DNA of 64,000 bases from positions 1-64,000 of the forward strand of contig DATKUK010000109.1 of the NCBI GenBank assembly GCA_035530655.1, written 5' to 3'. Under the pieces are notes generated by a model. That model saw only the letters and a list, made by a program, of their open reading frames with translations. It had not been told where the DNA came from and made no database searches. Both the position numbers and the translations under genes were made by a program. How positions within the stretch are numbered: the first letter of the stretch is position 1; each line of letters starts with the position of its first letter. This document shows positions 15,774-25,492 of this stretch, piece after piece. Origin of the DNA: DATKUK01 sp035530655 (GTDB taxonomy: Bacteria > Planctomycetota > Phycisphaerae > UBA1845 > DATKUK01).

Positions 15774-16559
15774 ATGCGAGTCTCATTGATCATCCCCTGC
15801 TACAATGAGGAGGCAACCGTCGGGGCGGTCTTGGAGCGCGTCTCATCGCTTGAGATTAGCGGTGCGTCCAAAGAGTTGATCGTCGTCGACGATGGCTCCA
15901 CGGATCGTACAGGCCAGATCATAGACGCCTTTAAGTTTCCAGCGGGGCTAGCGGCCCTCATCCATCATGCACCGATCAATATGGGCAAAGGAGCCAGTTT
16001 GCGGGTTGGTATGGCACTTGCCACCGGCGACGTGATCGCCTTCCAGGATGCTGATTTGGAGCTTAACCCTGCGGAGTTGCCTAAGCTCATTGCCTGCGTA
16101 CTGAGCGGGCAAGCCGACATCGTGTTTGGATCTCGTTTCCTTGCAGGCGCGAACGGCAATGTTCCCGGAGTAACACGTCTTGCGAACAAGTTCCTTACTG
16201 CCCTCACCAACCTGCTGTTCCGTGCAAACCTAACCGACATGGAAACTGCATATAAGGTGTTCAATCGAAACGTATGCGATCATCTGCGGTTGACCTCCTT
16301 TGGTTTTGACATCGAACCCGAAATCACCGCAAAAATGCTGCGGCTTAAATTTACCATACAAGAAATGGCCATCCGCTATTACCCGCGTGCCGTCTGCGAT
16401 GGTAAGAAGATCAGAATGTCTGACGGCCTTGAAGCGATATGGACCTTACTGCGCGTTCGCTTCCTACCGCGGTCAATGTGCGGGTGGTCATCCGACACTC
16501 GCGGCGCAAGGCCCCAGATTCGGCCACGTCGCGCGTTTGGAGTGGTGAACGTCTATTAG
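15774..16559 (+). CDS. Glycosyltransferase family 2, polyprenyl-phosphate sugar synthase-like
   Basis: A 261-residue GT2 enzyme of the DPM1-like group: VSLIIPCYNEEATVGAVL, IVVDDGSTDRTGQI, NMGKGASLRVGMALATGD, FQDADLELNP (DXD-like) and FGSRFLAG. It lacks C-terminal membrane helices, so it resembles the short soluble dolichol/undecaprenyl-phosphate mannose or glucose synthases. Its product could feed the GT39-like membrane transferase encoded next at 16814. AAGGAGG at 15760-15766 gives a strong start at ATG 15774. The last 25 residues are basic and unlike the family, perhaps a drifted tail. Confidence 0.85.
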   Translation: MRVSLIIPCYNEEATVGAVLERVSSLEISGASKELIVVDDGSTDRTGQIIDAFKFPAGLAALIHHAPINMGKGASLRVGMALATGDVIAFQDADLELNPAELPKLIACVLSGQADIVFGSRFLAGANGNVPGVTRLANKFLTALTNLLFRANLTDMETAYKVFNRNVCDHLRLTSFGFDIEPEITAKMLRLKFTIQEMAIRYYPRAVCDGKKIRMSDGLEAIWTLLRVRFLPRSMCGWSSDTRGARPQIRPRRAFGVVNVY

Positions 16560-16813
16560 CCGGCTTCCCAGACTGCCTTGCGACGGCAATCCGTGGCAGG
16601 CATCAACAGGTTGACGTGTCAGTGTGTTCACCGAGACTTGGCGTGTAGTCGGGATGGCAGCCCGGAGTGCGGCTGAGCCAGAGAGGACCCGGCAGCGAAA
16701 GAGCCGGCCAAGGGATGGCATCGCCCTGACGCACGGTGCCACATCTCGACTCTACGCTACCTCTGCGCCAAACCAAACAGCAGTCATAGTGCGCTCCACG
16801 TGGAAAGCCCCCA

Positions 16814-18172
16814 GTGGAATCAGATCGCTGCACAAGCCGTAACAGGGCCGATTTGCAAGCACTGTGTGTGATCTTCGGGGTCGCGGTGGTGGTGCGTGTC
16901 TCGTTTGCCTGCACGCGACAGTATGTTGCTGCAGACACCGGCCTCGACGTCGGGAGCGACGGCTACGAACTCATCGCCGAGAACCTGCTCGCCGGCCGAG
17001 GATATCGCTTCCATCCTGATCTGGGCGAGACGGTATCGCTAACTCCAGCCTATCCACTTTTCCTGGCTGCGATATTCGCCGTGTTCCATGGGCCGACGCT
17101 TTGGGGCGTTCAAGTTGCACAGGCAATGCTTTCCAGCCTAACGGCGTGCATGACGTACCTGCTTGGACTCCGCTTTAGCCGCCGTGCAGCTTTCGTTGGT
17201 GGCCTCATGTACGCGTTGTACCCAGGCGACATCGTAGCGTGCTCGCGCTACTTGGCGGAATCTCTGTCGATCGTAGCTGCGGTAGCAACAGTCTTGATTG
17301 TCCAACACCTGCTCGAAGAACCACCCAAACGTCTGTGGGGACTGGCGTTGGGCTTTTGCTTCGTGGTGGCTGTCTTCTCTCGCGCTGTACATGCGATGCT
17401 GCCGGTCCTGCTCCTGACGATCCCCCTGTGTCTCCGGACAATACGACCTCACTGGCGAGCCTATGTGCGCACCTATGCAGTGGCGCTCTTGCTGCTAGTC
17501 GCCGTATCCGCTGTCTGGTGCCTGCGTAACTACAAGTTAACCGGTCTGGTCATGTTTCAATCGTCAAACACTGGATCTACTGCATTTGATGGTCATTATA
17601 TCGGGAAGCATCTGGGTGACGGGCGCACCGTCCGCGAACTGCTGCGCGCGTCACGTCTTAGGCAGTGTCGGATCGCACGTACACAGGGCATTGAGGCAGG
17701 GTGTAGGTTCGCAATCCACTTCGCAGACCCGCGTGATGAGGCGCGTCTGAGCCGTGTCCTGCGCGCCGAAGTAATGAACGATGTGGCCAATGAACCGTGG
17801 CAGTACATCAAACGAGTCTCTCTGGGGCTCGGGCGTTTTTGGTATCTTGGCCCCACGCCCACTGTCAGCTCTGTTGCGTTGGCCGTTCATGCACCGCTTC
17901 TCCTACTCGCCGCCATTGCTGCCTGTCAGGCCGTGCGCCGGAGAGACCCCTGCGTGATACTGTGGGTGGCTATTATACTGTATTATAATATGAGTAGCGC
18001 CATCGTGAACCCGCTCGTTCGATATGCCTTGCCCGCTATCCCGTTCGTAGCGGCGCTGGCGGGCGCAACCGTCGCAGGGATGTGGGCGAGAATGCATCTG
18101 ACAATCACCTCGCGTGCTGGGGCGGCCCGCAAGGAGCGACGGGTGACTGCCGGAAAGATGGCGTATCCCTAG
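16814..18172 (+). CDS. GT39/GT83-like membrane glycosyltransferase
   Basis: A 452-residue multi-pass protein with about ten hydrophobic segments. Near the N-terminus, GSDGYELIAENLLAGRGYRF and SLTPAYPLFLAAIFAVF match the first periplasmic loop of ArnT/PMT-like transferases (the acidic residue after the first helix and the R-x-P-x-P-L-x-x-A pattern). These use polyprenyl-phosphate sugars as donors on the periplasmic side. GTG 16814 is the start used. The preceding 254 bases (16560-16813) hold no clear gene. The neighbouring DPM1-like gene is the natural donor supplier. Confidence 0.78.
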   Translation: MESDRCTSRNRADLQALCVIFGVAVVVRVSFACTRQYVAADTGLDVGSDGYELIAENLLAGRGYRFHPDLGETVSLTPAYPLFLAAIFAVFHGPTLWGVQVAQAMLSSLTACMTYLLGLRFSRRAAFVGGLMYALYPGDIVACSRYLAESLSIVAAVATVLIVQHLLEEPPKRLWGLALGFCFVVAVFSRAVHAMLPVLLLTIPLCLRTIRPHWRAYVRTYAVALLLLVAVSAVWCLRNYKLTGLVMFQSSNTGSTAFDGHYIGKHLGDGRTVRELLRASRLRQCRIARTQGIEAGCRFAIHFADPRDEARLSRVLRAEVMNDVANEPWQYIKRVSLGLGRFWYLGPTPTVSSVALAVHAPLLLLAAIAACQAVRRRDPCVILWVAIILYYNMSSAIVNPLVRYALPAIPFVAALAGATVAGMWARMHLTITSRAGAARKERRVTAGKMAYP

Positions 18173-18403
18173 AATGCGCTTGGCTGGCTGCCTCGGGTTC
18201 TACGGGTGTCCCAGCAGTCCCGACGGTGTGGGCGCCGCGAGAAGGCTTTCTTTTCCCTTTCTCGCCGGCGGGGACGCGTAGCAGCGATCTCGTCGGCTGT
18301 CGAACCCGAAATGGGCTTTTGCCCGGTCCGGTGAGTAGGGCCGTTAGCGGCGCGGTCAACTGCGCTGACGAATGTACGGGTGAGTTGACACAAGGGAAGT
18401 ACA

Positions 18404-19714
18404 GTGGAACCTGTGACGGTGTGTGTTGCCGCCACCGGCGTCGTGGCGGTCTTGCTGACTCGGCCTATCTGGGGTCTGATCGTCTACCTTGCCGTACTAC
18501 TATGGTATCCGTCGTATCTCGTATTCGGGCCTGCCGAGTTCTATGTGTCAGCGCAACGGGCCGTAGGCATCGTGCTGCTTGCCAAACACGTTGCCAACCC
18601 AAGCATGCGCGCTCGCTTCCGGTGGTGTCAGTTGGACGTGGCGGTAGTTGTCTATATGGCTTTGAACGTTGCGACATTGTTGCTGGCCGGCGAAACGCTG
18701 GTGGTGCTGAGAAACCGTGCCGGATTTATGATGGATACAGTCGTTGTATACTTCCTGATCCGACTTATTGTCGTGAGTCGTAGCGAGTTCATGACATTCG
18801 TAGCGGCAGTAGGTGTACTGTTACTCCCACTGGGCGTCTTGGGTGGCATCGAGATGTGTACTGGATGGAACCCGTTTGCGCCCCTCCTCGCGTACTGCCC
18901 GTGGTACGCCGTCGAGAGCTATCAACACCTGGCGCGGTCCGGCTACCACCGCGCGGTCGGAACGACAGCACAACCTATCGTGTTTGGCCTGATTTTCGCC
19001 ACTCTGCTGCCTCTGGTGCTCCTCCTTCGCCGGCACACCGGCTCCTTGCGTCGTCTGTGGTGGCTGTTCGCAATGAGTATGGCGTTGGGAGCCATTTCAT
19101 CGGTCTCCTCCACTCCTATGATTGGGATAACTGTGGCCTTTTTGCTGGTGTTTATGGCCCGGTTCCAGCGATGGGCTATGGTACTGCTCATACTGCTATG
19201 TATTGGCTGCGCAGGCGTTGAATTCGCCAGCAACCGTCATTTTTGGACCGTTCTCACCGAGCATGTTGCGTTTGATCGCGCTAACGCGTGGTACAGGGGC
19301 CGACTCGTCGAGGCCGCTGTCGAGTTCCTACCGCAATACTGGGCCTATGGTTATGGCTACGGAGATTGGGGATGGGGACCGTGGTTGAACAGCTCCTCTG
19401 GGATGGACGTATGCAATGAATATGTCTGGCAGCTCGGCAAACATGGCGTGTTCGTTCTTATGGCCTTTCTTTGGATGCTTGCCGCGGCGGCGGGCTCAGT
19501 GCGGCATGCTCACTGCTCACAGTCTGATCGTCTAGCACGCGCCAGCGCCTGGGCGCTCGGATCATCGCTGGTCACGTTGATGATCATGTTCTTTGGGGTG
19601 AGTCTGTTCTCAACGATGCTGTCCATTCTCTACTGCATCCTGGGTCTCTGCGCCGGGGAGCCGGCGCGGCCAACTGTTCGTAGTACGACGCTACTGGGGG
19701 GGCTGTCAGGCTAG
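18404..19714 (+). CDS. O-antigen ligase / Wzy-type polymerase-like membrane protein
   Basis: A 436-residue protein with about eleven hydrophobic segments and a longer periplasmic loop near residues 290-340. The block YHRAVGTTAQPIVFGLIFAT, followed by SSTPMIGITVAFLLV, resembles the central part of the Wzy_C / O-antigen ligase family. It likely polymerises or ligates EPS repeat units in the periplasm. It starts at GTG 18404 after AAGGGA at 18391-18396. The 231 bases before it (18173-18403) have no recognised gene. It is the last gene of the EPS run; a beta-helix lipoprotein gene converges on it. Confidence 0.8.
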   Translation: MEPVTVCVAATGVVAVLLTRPIWGLIVYLAVLLWYPSYLVFGPAEFYVSAQRAVGIVLLAKHVANPSMRARFRWCQLDVAVVVYMALNVATLLLAGETLVVLRNRAGFMMDTVVVYFLIRLIVVSRSEFMTFVAAVGVLLLPLGVLGGIEMCTGWNPFAPLLAYCPWYAVESYQHLARSGYHRAVGTTAQPIVFGLIFATLLPLVLLLRRHTGSLRRLWWLFAMSMALGAISSVSSTPMIGITVAFLLVFMARFQRWAMVLLILLCIGCAGVEFASNRHFWTVLTEHVAFDRANAWYRGRLVEAAVEFLPQYWAYGYGYGDWGWGPWLNSSSGMDVCNEYVWQLGKHGVFVLMAFLWMLAAAAGSVRHAHCSQSDRLARASAWALGSSLVTLMIMFFGVSLFSTMLSILYCILGLCAGEPARPTVRSTTLLGGLSG

Positions 19715-19937
19715 ATCCGCTGGCTTAGCTCTGGCGCCAACCTCTGGCAGTTCGCCTGCTACCTGACCCCCCGGGGGTGCAGCGGGGTAACGGTGAGCGG
19801 AGTCCCACCGTCGAGCCATCGCCGGCGAGACTGCTTGGTGAATGGACGCACGCTTGTAGGCCAGGCTACCGTAGCAACGCCCTCACGGCTGAGGCGACTC
19901 GGTATCTGACCCGTGCACACCCCGCGCGCGAGTTGGG

Positions 19938-22900
19938 CTACGGCTCAAGCTCACGTTCGCAGGCTCCAATGTCGTATGCCCCCGTGCCATCATGACCAAC
20001 GTTGGGCACGTCTGTTGGTCTTATGCGTCCGTTCACGTCAGGAAACGGCACCGACATATTAAACAGCTGAGCCAGAGAGCGGTCACCTGCGTCGACCGCA
20101 GGACTCTCCAATAGCAGTTCGTAGTTGAAGCGGCCTGGATCCTTAAACTGAGGGTCTCCCTCAATACTGTTCTGTTCCTGGGTCGTTCTGACCACCTGGA
20201 ACGCAAGAAGGTTAGTATACCGACTACCGCTCCAATTAATGAGTTCCTGTCGACTGCTACCAGGGGGTCGACAGAAGAGGTTGTGGTCGCTACTGAAATC
20301 CGCATCAATGCCCGCCAAAAAAGTCAACGGTGAGTTGTAGAAGATATTGTTCCTGATCGTGACGCCTTCGATAGGGTAGGCGCCGAACAACGTTATTCCC
20401 GCGCCCATGTTGACAATTGTGTTACTGTGAATGCGAATATTCGTGATAGGCATATCCTTTGATGCTATGAGTATGCCCTTGGTGCCTACCCTGTCGACGT
20501 CCTCCTGTACCTTGTACAGTAGGTTCCCATAGATGTGAATGTTTGTGACTTCAGGATTGGACGGCATACTGAACGGATCAATACCTATCTCCTGACCATT
20601 GTCGTAAAACACGTTGTTCTTTATGACCAGGCTGGTTGTGCTCGCACCACCGTACTGAAGACCATCCGCGTGAGAATTCAGCCAATGTCCATAGACAGTG
20701 TTACCTTCAATGTGGGCGGTTCCACCCATCGAGATCCCATCGCCACCGTTGCCATAGATCCGATTCCCAATCAGCGTTAGGTCCTGGCCGATCATGAGGA
20801 CCCCGTGACCGGTCGAATTCGTAACCTCGAAGCCCTGAATGCGGATGTGGTTCTTGTACACCATGCGAATCCCGCTACCACCGCTGATGACAGCAGTGTC
20901 GCCCGGATAGACCATCAAGACGATCGGCGCCGTAGCGCTACCCGAGTTCGCAGGCGTAAGGGTCTCGTAGTACGTACCGGCTTTGACCAGCACGGTGTCA
21001 CCGGCTTGAGCCGTAGCCGCGGCCATTCCGAGGGTCTTCCACGGCAGCGCCTCGGTGCCTGGATTGCTGTCGCTGGCGTTAGAATCATTCTTCGCAACGT
21101 AGTAGATGTCGCCTCCAATGACGTTCACCGTCACGCTGTCGCTGGCACTAGCGCTCTGGCTATCCGCCACGGTGAGCGTGTAGGTAGTCGTCGCAGCCGG
21201 CGAGGCTGTCGGCTGAGCCACGTTGGGATTGCTCAGTCCCGTCGCGGGCGACCAAGTGTAGTTGCACGGCGGTTGACCGCCCGAAACCGTGGCAGCCAAC
21301 GTCGTCGTACCGCCGGGTGCCACCGTGGCATCGGCGCCGGCATCGACCGTCAGAGGGGCCACGACCACACTTACCGTGACGGTGTCTGCGGCTACTTGAG
21401 ATTCAGCGTCCGTCACCGTGAGCGTGTAAGACGTCGTATTCGCCGGCGAGGCCGTCGGTTGAGCCACGTTGGCATTGCTCAGCCCTGCAGCCGGCGACCA
21501 ACTGTAGCTGTACGGTGCAAGCCCACCTGAAGCCGTACCCAGCAGCGCAGCAGAGCCCCCGGGCGCGATTGTCTTGTGTGGACCGGCATCGGCGATCAGC
21601 GGAGCCGTGCCTACGGCGAACTCACAAATCTCCAGCGACCCTGTCGCAGCGATCAGCCCCCAGTGATCCACGCTGGTCGCGGAGGTCCGGAACGCATAGT
21701 TCGACGCCAGCGTCTGCCAGTTGGAGCCGTCACCAGCGTCATCCACCCGAACCTCGTAGCGCTGGGCGGGCACGTCGACTATCACTTGAAAACGATAGCC
21801 ATGGCCAGCCACGTAGTTCAGGCTTACGTCCGCAGCGTAGGTTGCACCGTTGCGCACGTCGATAAACCCGTCCTGGTTGAATCGTACTAGGACAGAAAAG
21901 TCCCCGTAGGTCGTGCCCTCCCCTGATGCCAGAGCGATGACGCCATCCAAGTTGGCTTGGTTCGGGGTGGCCTCGAATTCGGCCATGAAAACACCCGTCT
22001 GCGGTGCAAACGAGGAGTTCTGCCAGTTGACCGAGCTCGCTTTACAATCGCTGGAAGAGCTAACAGACAGTACGACCGAACGCGTCGTGCTCCCGTCGCC
22101 GTTAGTGGTATTGGTAAACGTGACGGTGTCGCTATGAGTTCCGGCACTCAGACCGTTGGCCTGGGCGTTGACGGTGGCCGTCACCGTGTCATTGCCGCCG
22201 GGCGCCAGCGTCCCGCCGCTCTTGCTCAGCGTCAGCCAGCTCTGGGTCCTGGCCACGCTCCAGTCCAACGCCGTCTGACCGCCGTTGCTCACCGTGAAGG
22301 TCTTCGACGAAGGCGAGAACGGTCCGCCCTGCGTGCCGCTGCTGACCAGCCCGTCCGCCGGCGAGACCGACAGGGATCCTGGTGCGTTGACGGTCAGCGT
22401 TACCGGCCGCGTCGTGCTCCCGTCGCCGTTAGTGGTATTGGTAAACGTGACGGTGTCGCTATGAGTTCCGGCACTCAGACCGTTGGCTTGCGCGTTGATG
22501 CTGACCGTCACGGTGTCACTGCCGCCAGGCGCCAGCGTCCCGCCGCTCTTGCTCAGCGTCAGCCAGCTCTGGGTCTTGGCCACACTCCAGTTGAACGCCG
22601 TCTGACCGCCGTTGCTCAACGTGAAGCTCTTCGACAAGGGCGAAAACGGTCCGCCCTGCGTGCCGCTGCTAACCAGCCCGTCAGCCGGCGAGACCGACAA
22701 CGCGCCCGGCTCGGCCACCGCCATCGTCAGCGCAATCGTCTTACTCAGATCGCCCTGACCTGCCGCCGGACGAAGGACCAGGTCGCCTGCGTACACACCC
22801 GGCGAGAGTCCCGCACGACCCGCTGTCAGCGTCAGCGTCTGCGTATCCTGGGCACCCGAACTCGTCCCGGGCGCCCCAGCCACCTGCAGCCAACCCGGCT

Positions 22901-24827
22901 GGGTCGCCACCTCAAAACTCAGAACACCCGCGCCGGCGTTCCATACCTCGAACTGGCATACGGTCGAATCGCTGCCGAAATCGTGACTGTCGATGCTGGT
23001 AGCCACGGCCACCACGGCAATCGTCACCCCCACCGTCTTGGTTACGTTGCCGGCCCGCACCTGGATCTCCGCATTGTGGACGCCGGCGGGCAGAACCGTG
23101 CGATCATCGTCGATCGTGACCGTCACGGCTTGGCCAGCGGCACACGATCCTGCTGCCGGAGCGACGCTCAGCCACCCGTTTGGCCCTGGGCCGTAGTCGA
23201 CCGACACATTGTACTCCAGATCGCGGCCACCCGTGTTGCTGACCTGGATAGTCTCCTGTGATCCCGCATCACCGAAGTCCAGCGATGGCGGCGCCACCGC
23301 CAGTTCACCCAGGGCGACCCATGCCGTGTCCCGGGCTGTCGCGGCGTCGTCATCCGTGACGGTGAGCCGCGCGAGGTACACGCCACCGGCGGTATAGGTA
23401 TGATCGACCGTCACTTTGTCGGGACCTTCCTCGGTCGAGCCGTCCCCGAACTGCCAGGAGTAATGGGTGATCTGGCCATCCGCGTCGCTGCTGTTGGCAG
23501 CACTGAAATGTACGACCGTAGGCGCTACGTCATAGTCCAGCGACATGACGAGTTCCGCGGTGGGTGCGCCATTGACGTGGACTACGACCTCCGCCTGATC
23601 TCTGCCGCCATCGTCGTCGATCACGGTGAGGGTCGCTGTGTACTCGCCTGGATCGCTGTACGTGTGCGTGACCTCCGCTCCGGCCGTGCTGACCCCGTCG
23701 CCAAAGTCCCACAGCCAACTGCTGATGACTCCATCCGTGTCTGTGCTGCACCGAGCGTCGAACGTGACCTCAAGTGCCGCTGTGCCAGTGGCCGGCTCAG
23801 CCCCCAAACAGGCGGTGGGCAACTGGTTAGGGATGGGGCCGGCGGCATCGACGTGTACAACCACCTCGTCAGTGTGGGCCGCGCCGTCGTCGTCGGTCAC
23901 GGTGAGCGTGGCGGTGTAGTCACCCTCGCTTGCGTAGGTATGTTCGACCACCTGTCCGTTCCCGTCGTCACTCTCCCCAAACTGCCACTCGTACGAGACA
24001 ATCTCGCCATCTGTATCAATACTGGCAGAGCCATCGAACACTACCGTCAGGGGCGCTTCGCCTGCCGACGGCACCGCCTCAATCTGTGCTTGGGGCGGCC
24101 GGTTGGGCTGGGCGACCTCGACAGTGGTCGCGCCCTCGTAGGCCCAATCACGAGTGGTAACGACCGTCAGTGTGATCGGGTAAGAGTTCGGGGCAGCGAA
24201 CGTGTGCTGGACGGTCAACGAACCACTGGCCGTTGCGCCATCGCCGAAGTTCCAGTGATAGCCTGCTGCGGAGTGACCGCACGGCAACCCCACTTGACCG
24301 GTGAACTGAGTTGCAAGTGGCGCGTGGCCCTGCCCCGGTTCGGCCTCGATGGTGACCTTCAAGCGTTTGACCTTGATCAGGAAGGCCAACAGCGGCGCCA
24401 CCTCCTCGGTGCGCGTCCCCGTCTCTGCGTCTCCCTCAAGCGTTGTGAATATACAGTCGAAACCCTCGACGCGGACGAGCTGTTCGCCTTCCTCAGCGTA
24501 TTCGTGAACGGTTCTTGTTCCCATGCCCTCGCTGCCGTCGCCAAAATCCCACAGGATGCTGTCGAACGGAGGGTTCCGCCCGTCGAGCGCCTCAGCGACG
24601 AACCGTATGCGCAGCGCATTGTCCGGGTCGAACGCCTCTGCCGTGACCAGGAGCGGCCCGAACGGGACATCCTCCCCACCTTGGTCGGGCACCGGCGGGT
24701 TAGTCAGGTCGGCCGTGCCAAACGACGGGTCGAGTGGATTCATGTCGTCCGAACAACCACAGATGTTGACAAACGCGCCAAGCCCCAGGCTCGAAGCGAC
24801 TACTAGCCGGATGGTCCACGCGCGCAT
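19938..24827 (-). CDS. Giant modular surface lipoprotein: PKD repeats, BACON-like domains, beta-helix
   Basis: A 1629-residue protein. The N-terminal hydrophobic stretch ends in NICGC, a plausible lipobox. Order of parts: five PKD-type domains to about residue 510 (ILWDFGDGSEG, YHWNFGDGA, YEWQFGES, WLWDFGDGV, YSWQFGDGS), BACON-like domains at about 510-705, two near-identical 109-residue repeats at 706-924, a LamG-like segment at about 924-1075, two 82-residue PKD-like repeats at about 1076-1236, and a right-handed beta-helix with a choice-of-anchor Q type end (AVDAGDRS, GAYDIGACE) from about 1238. The outer part may bind or cut polysaccharide; no catalytic site was identified. ATG 24827 has GGGAGAG upstream on the minus strand. 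It is convergent with the EPS polymerase gene, so regulation is separate. Confidence 0.88.
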   Translation of the reverse strand: MRAWTIRLVVASSLGLGAFVNICGCSDDMNPLDPSFGTADLTNPPVPDQGGEDVPFGPLLVTAEAFDPDNALRIRFVAEALDGRNPPFDSILWDFGDGSEGMGTRTVHEYAEEGEQLVRVEGFDCIFTTLEGDAETGTRTEEVAPLLAFLIKVKRLKVTIEAEPGQGHAPLATQFTGQVGLPCGHSAAGYHWNFGDGATASGSLTVQHTFAAPNSYPITLTVVTTRDWAYEGATTVEVAQPNRPPQAQIEAVPSAGEAPLTVVFDGSASIDTDGEIVSYEWQFGESDDGNGQVVEHTYASEGDYTATLTVTDDDGAAHTDEVVVHVDAAGPIPNQLPTACLGAEPATGTAALEVTFDARCSTDTDGVISSWLWDFGDGVSTAGAEVTHTYSDPGEYTATLTVIDDDGGRDQAEVVVHVNGAPTAELVMSLDYDVAPTVVHFSAANSSDADGQITHYSWQFGDGSTEEGPDKVTVDHTYTAGGVYLARLTVTDDDAATARDTAWVALGELAVAPPSLDFGDAGSQETIQVSNTGGRDLEYNVSVDYGPGPNGWLSVAPAAGSCAAGQAVTVTIDDDRTVLPAGVHNAEIQVRAGNVTKTVGVTIAVVAVATSIDSHDFGSDSTVCQFEVWNAGAGVLSFEVATQPGWLQVAGAPGTSSGAQDTQTLTLTAGRAGLSPGVYAGDLVLRPAAGQGDLSKTIALTMAVAEPGALSVSPADGLVSSGTQGGPFSPLSKSFTLSNGGQTAFNWSVAKTQSWLTLSKSGGTLAPGGSDTVTVSINAQANGLSAGTHSDTVTFTNTTNGDGSTTRPVTLTVNAPGSLSVSPADGLVSSGTQGGPFSPSSKTFTVSNGGQTALDWSVARTQSWLTLSKSGGTLAPGGNDTVTATVNAQANGLSAGTHSDTVTFTNTTNGDGSTTRSVVLSVSSSSDCKASSVNWQNSSFAPQTGVFMAEFEATPNQANLDGVIALASGEGTTYGDFSVLVRFNQDGFIDVRNGATYAADVSLNYVAGHGYRFQVIVDVPAQRYEVRVDDAGDGSNWQTLASNYAFRTSATSVDHWGLIAATGSLEICEFAVGTAPLIADAGPHKTIAPGGSAALLGTASGGLAPYSYSWSPAAGLSNANVAQPTASPANTTSYTLTVTDAESQVAADTVTVSVVVAPLTVDAGADATVAPGGTTTLAATVSGGQPPCNYTWSPATGLSNPNVAQPTASPAATTTYTLTVADSQSASASDSVTVNVIGGDIYYVAKNDSNASDSNPGTEALPWKTLGMAAATAQAGDTVLVKAGTYYETLTPANSGSATAPIVLMVYPGDTAVISGGSGIRMVYKNHIRIQGFEVTNSTGHGVLMIGQDLTLIGNRIYGNGGDGISMGGTAHIEGNTVYGHWLNSHADGLQYGGASTTSLVIKNNVFYDNGQEIGIDPFSMPSNPEVTNIHIYGNLLYKVQEDVDRVGTKGILIASKDMPITNIRIHSNTIVNMGAGITLFGAYPIEGVTIRNNIFYNSPLTFLAGIDADFSSDHNLFCRPPGSSRQELINWSGSRYTNLLAFQVVRTTQEQNSIEGDPQFKDPGRFNYELLLESPAVDAGDRSLAQLFNMSVPFPDVNGRIRPTDVPNVGHDGTGAYDIGACERELEP
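21121..21612 (-). repeat. Two tandem PKD-like repeats of 246 bp
   Basis: Within the giant lipoprotein gene, two units of 82 codons repeat in register (for example the YSWSPAAGLSNANVAQPTAS block and its YTWSPATGLSNPNVAQPTAS counterpart). They precede the beta-helix. Boundaries are approximate. Confidence 0.8.
22054..22707 (-). repeat. Two near-identical 327 bp tandem repeats
   Basis: Two 109-codon units inside the giant lipoprotein gene. Bases 22081-22160 are identical to 22408-22487 over 80 bases, and the surrounding unit differs only at scattered positions (for example SKSFTLSNGG against SKTFTVSNGG). Such identity suggests recent duplication or gene conversion. Confidence 0.9.
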
Positions 24828-25492
24828 GGCTCTCTCCCTTCCTGCTGCTACTGCAGCCCAGCGGCCGCCCCAAGCCAGCGTGTGTGTTTGGGCTTGGGTG
24901 GCCGGAGTGCCAGAAAAAACATACGATTTAGCGATAACATAGGCAAACTGGGGGTTCTGGGCGTGCGACGTACCCGTTTTCCAGGTGCGCCGAACGGTTG
25001 GGTTGACGTCCTAGGTTGCTATCGGTGTGTCTACTGCACTTCGGGTGGTTCTACTTCTGGCTTCCCGTTGCCGCGCGCCACGACTTCCTGTCGCCCACAT
25101 TATTGCTTCTTGGTCAAGCCCCGAGGTACGACCGAACCGAGCCTGATGGCCTCGTCTCTTCCTAGATCGGCTGAAGAACCGCACTTCCTGAGAAAGGTGC
25201 AAGCAAAGTCGACTGGCCACGTGCTGCAAGCGCCACTTGGTGTTTCGAACACAGAGCCCTTCGGCCGCTAACGTCATATTCAGGAGTTGCCGCCCCTTCT
25301 TCATCTGTGTCCATAGCCGGCTCGCCGACAAGGGCGACATCAAGAAGAGCAGGCGGGGCAAGCTGCCCGAACCGGCTCTCCTGAAGGTCAATTCCCGGAA
25401 TGCTTTGTGGGGGCCGCATGGGCCAACAGGGTAGGGAAGCAGTTGAGCGAACCGCGGAAGTATCCTTAGGTAATCAACCTGAAAGGCGAGAA
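24828..25492. other. Divergent intergenic region with one hairpin
   Basis: About 665 bases between the minus-strand lipoprotein and the plus-strand TPR gene, so it should hold two divergent promoters. I see no convincing -35/-10 pair. CCCAAGCC at 24869-24876 pairs perfectly with GGCTTGGG at 24891-24898 around a 14-base loop, 42 bases upstream of the lipoprotein start; it could sit in that 5' leader. No gene is recognised. Confidence 0.5.

Noticed and set aside
20805..24806. Several 240-470 codon plus-strand frames inside the giant lipoprotein gene
   Set aside because: They are Arg-rich reverse-frame translations of the PKD and repeat regions; the minus-strand product has consistent domains.
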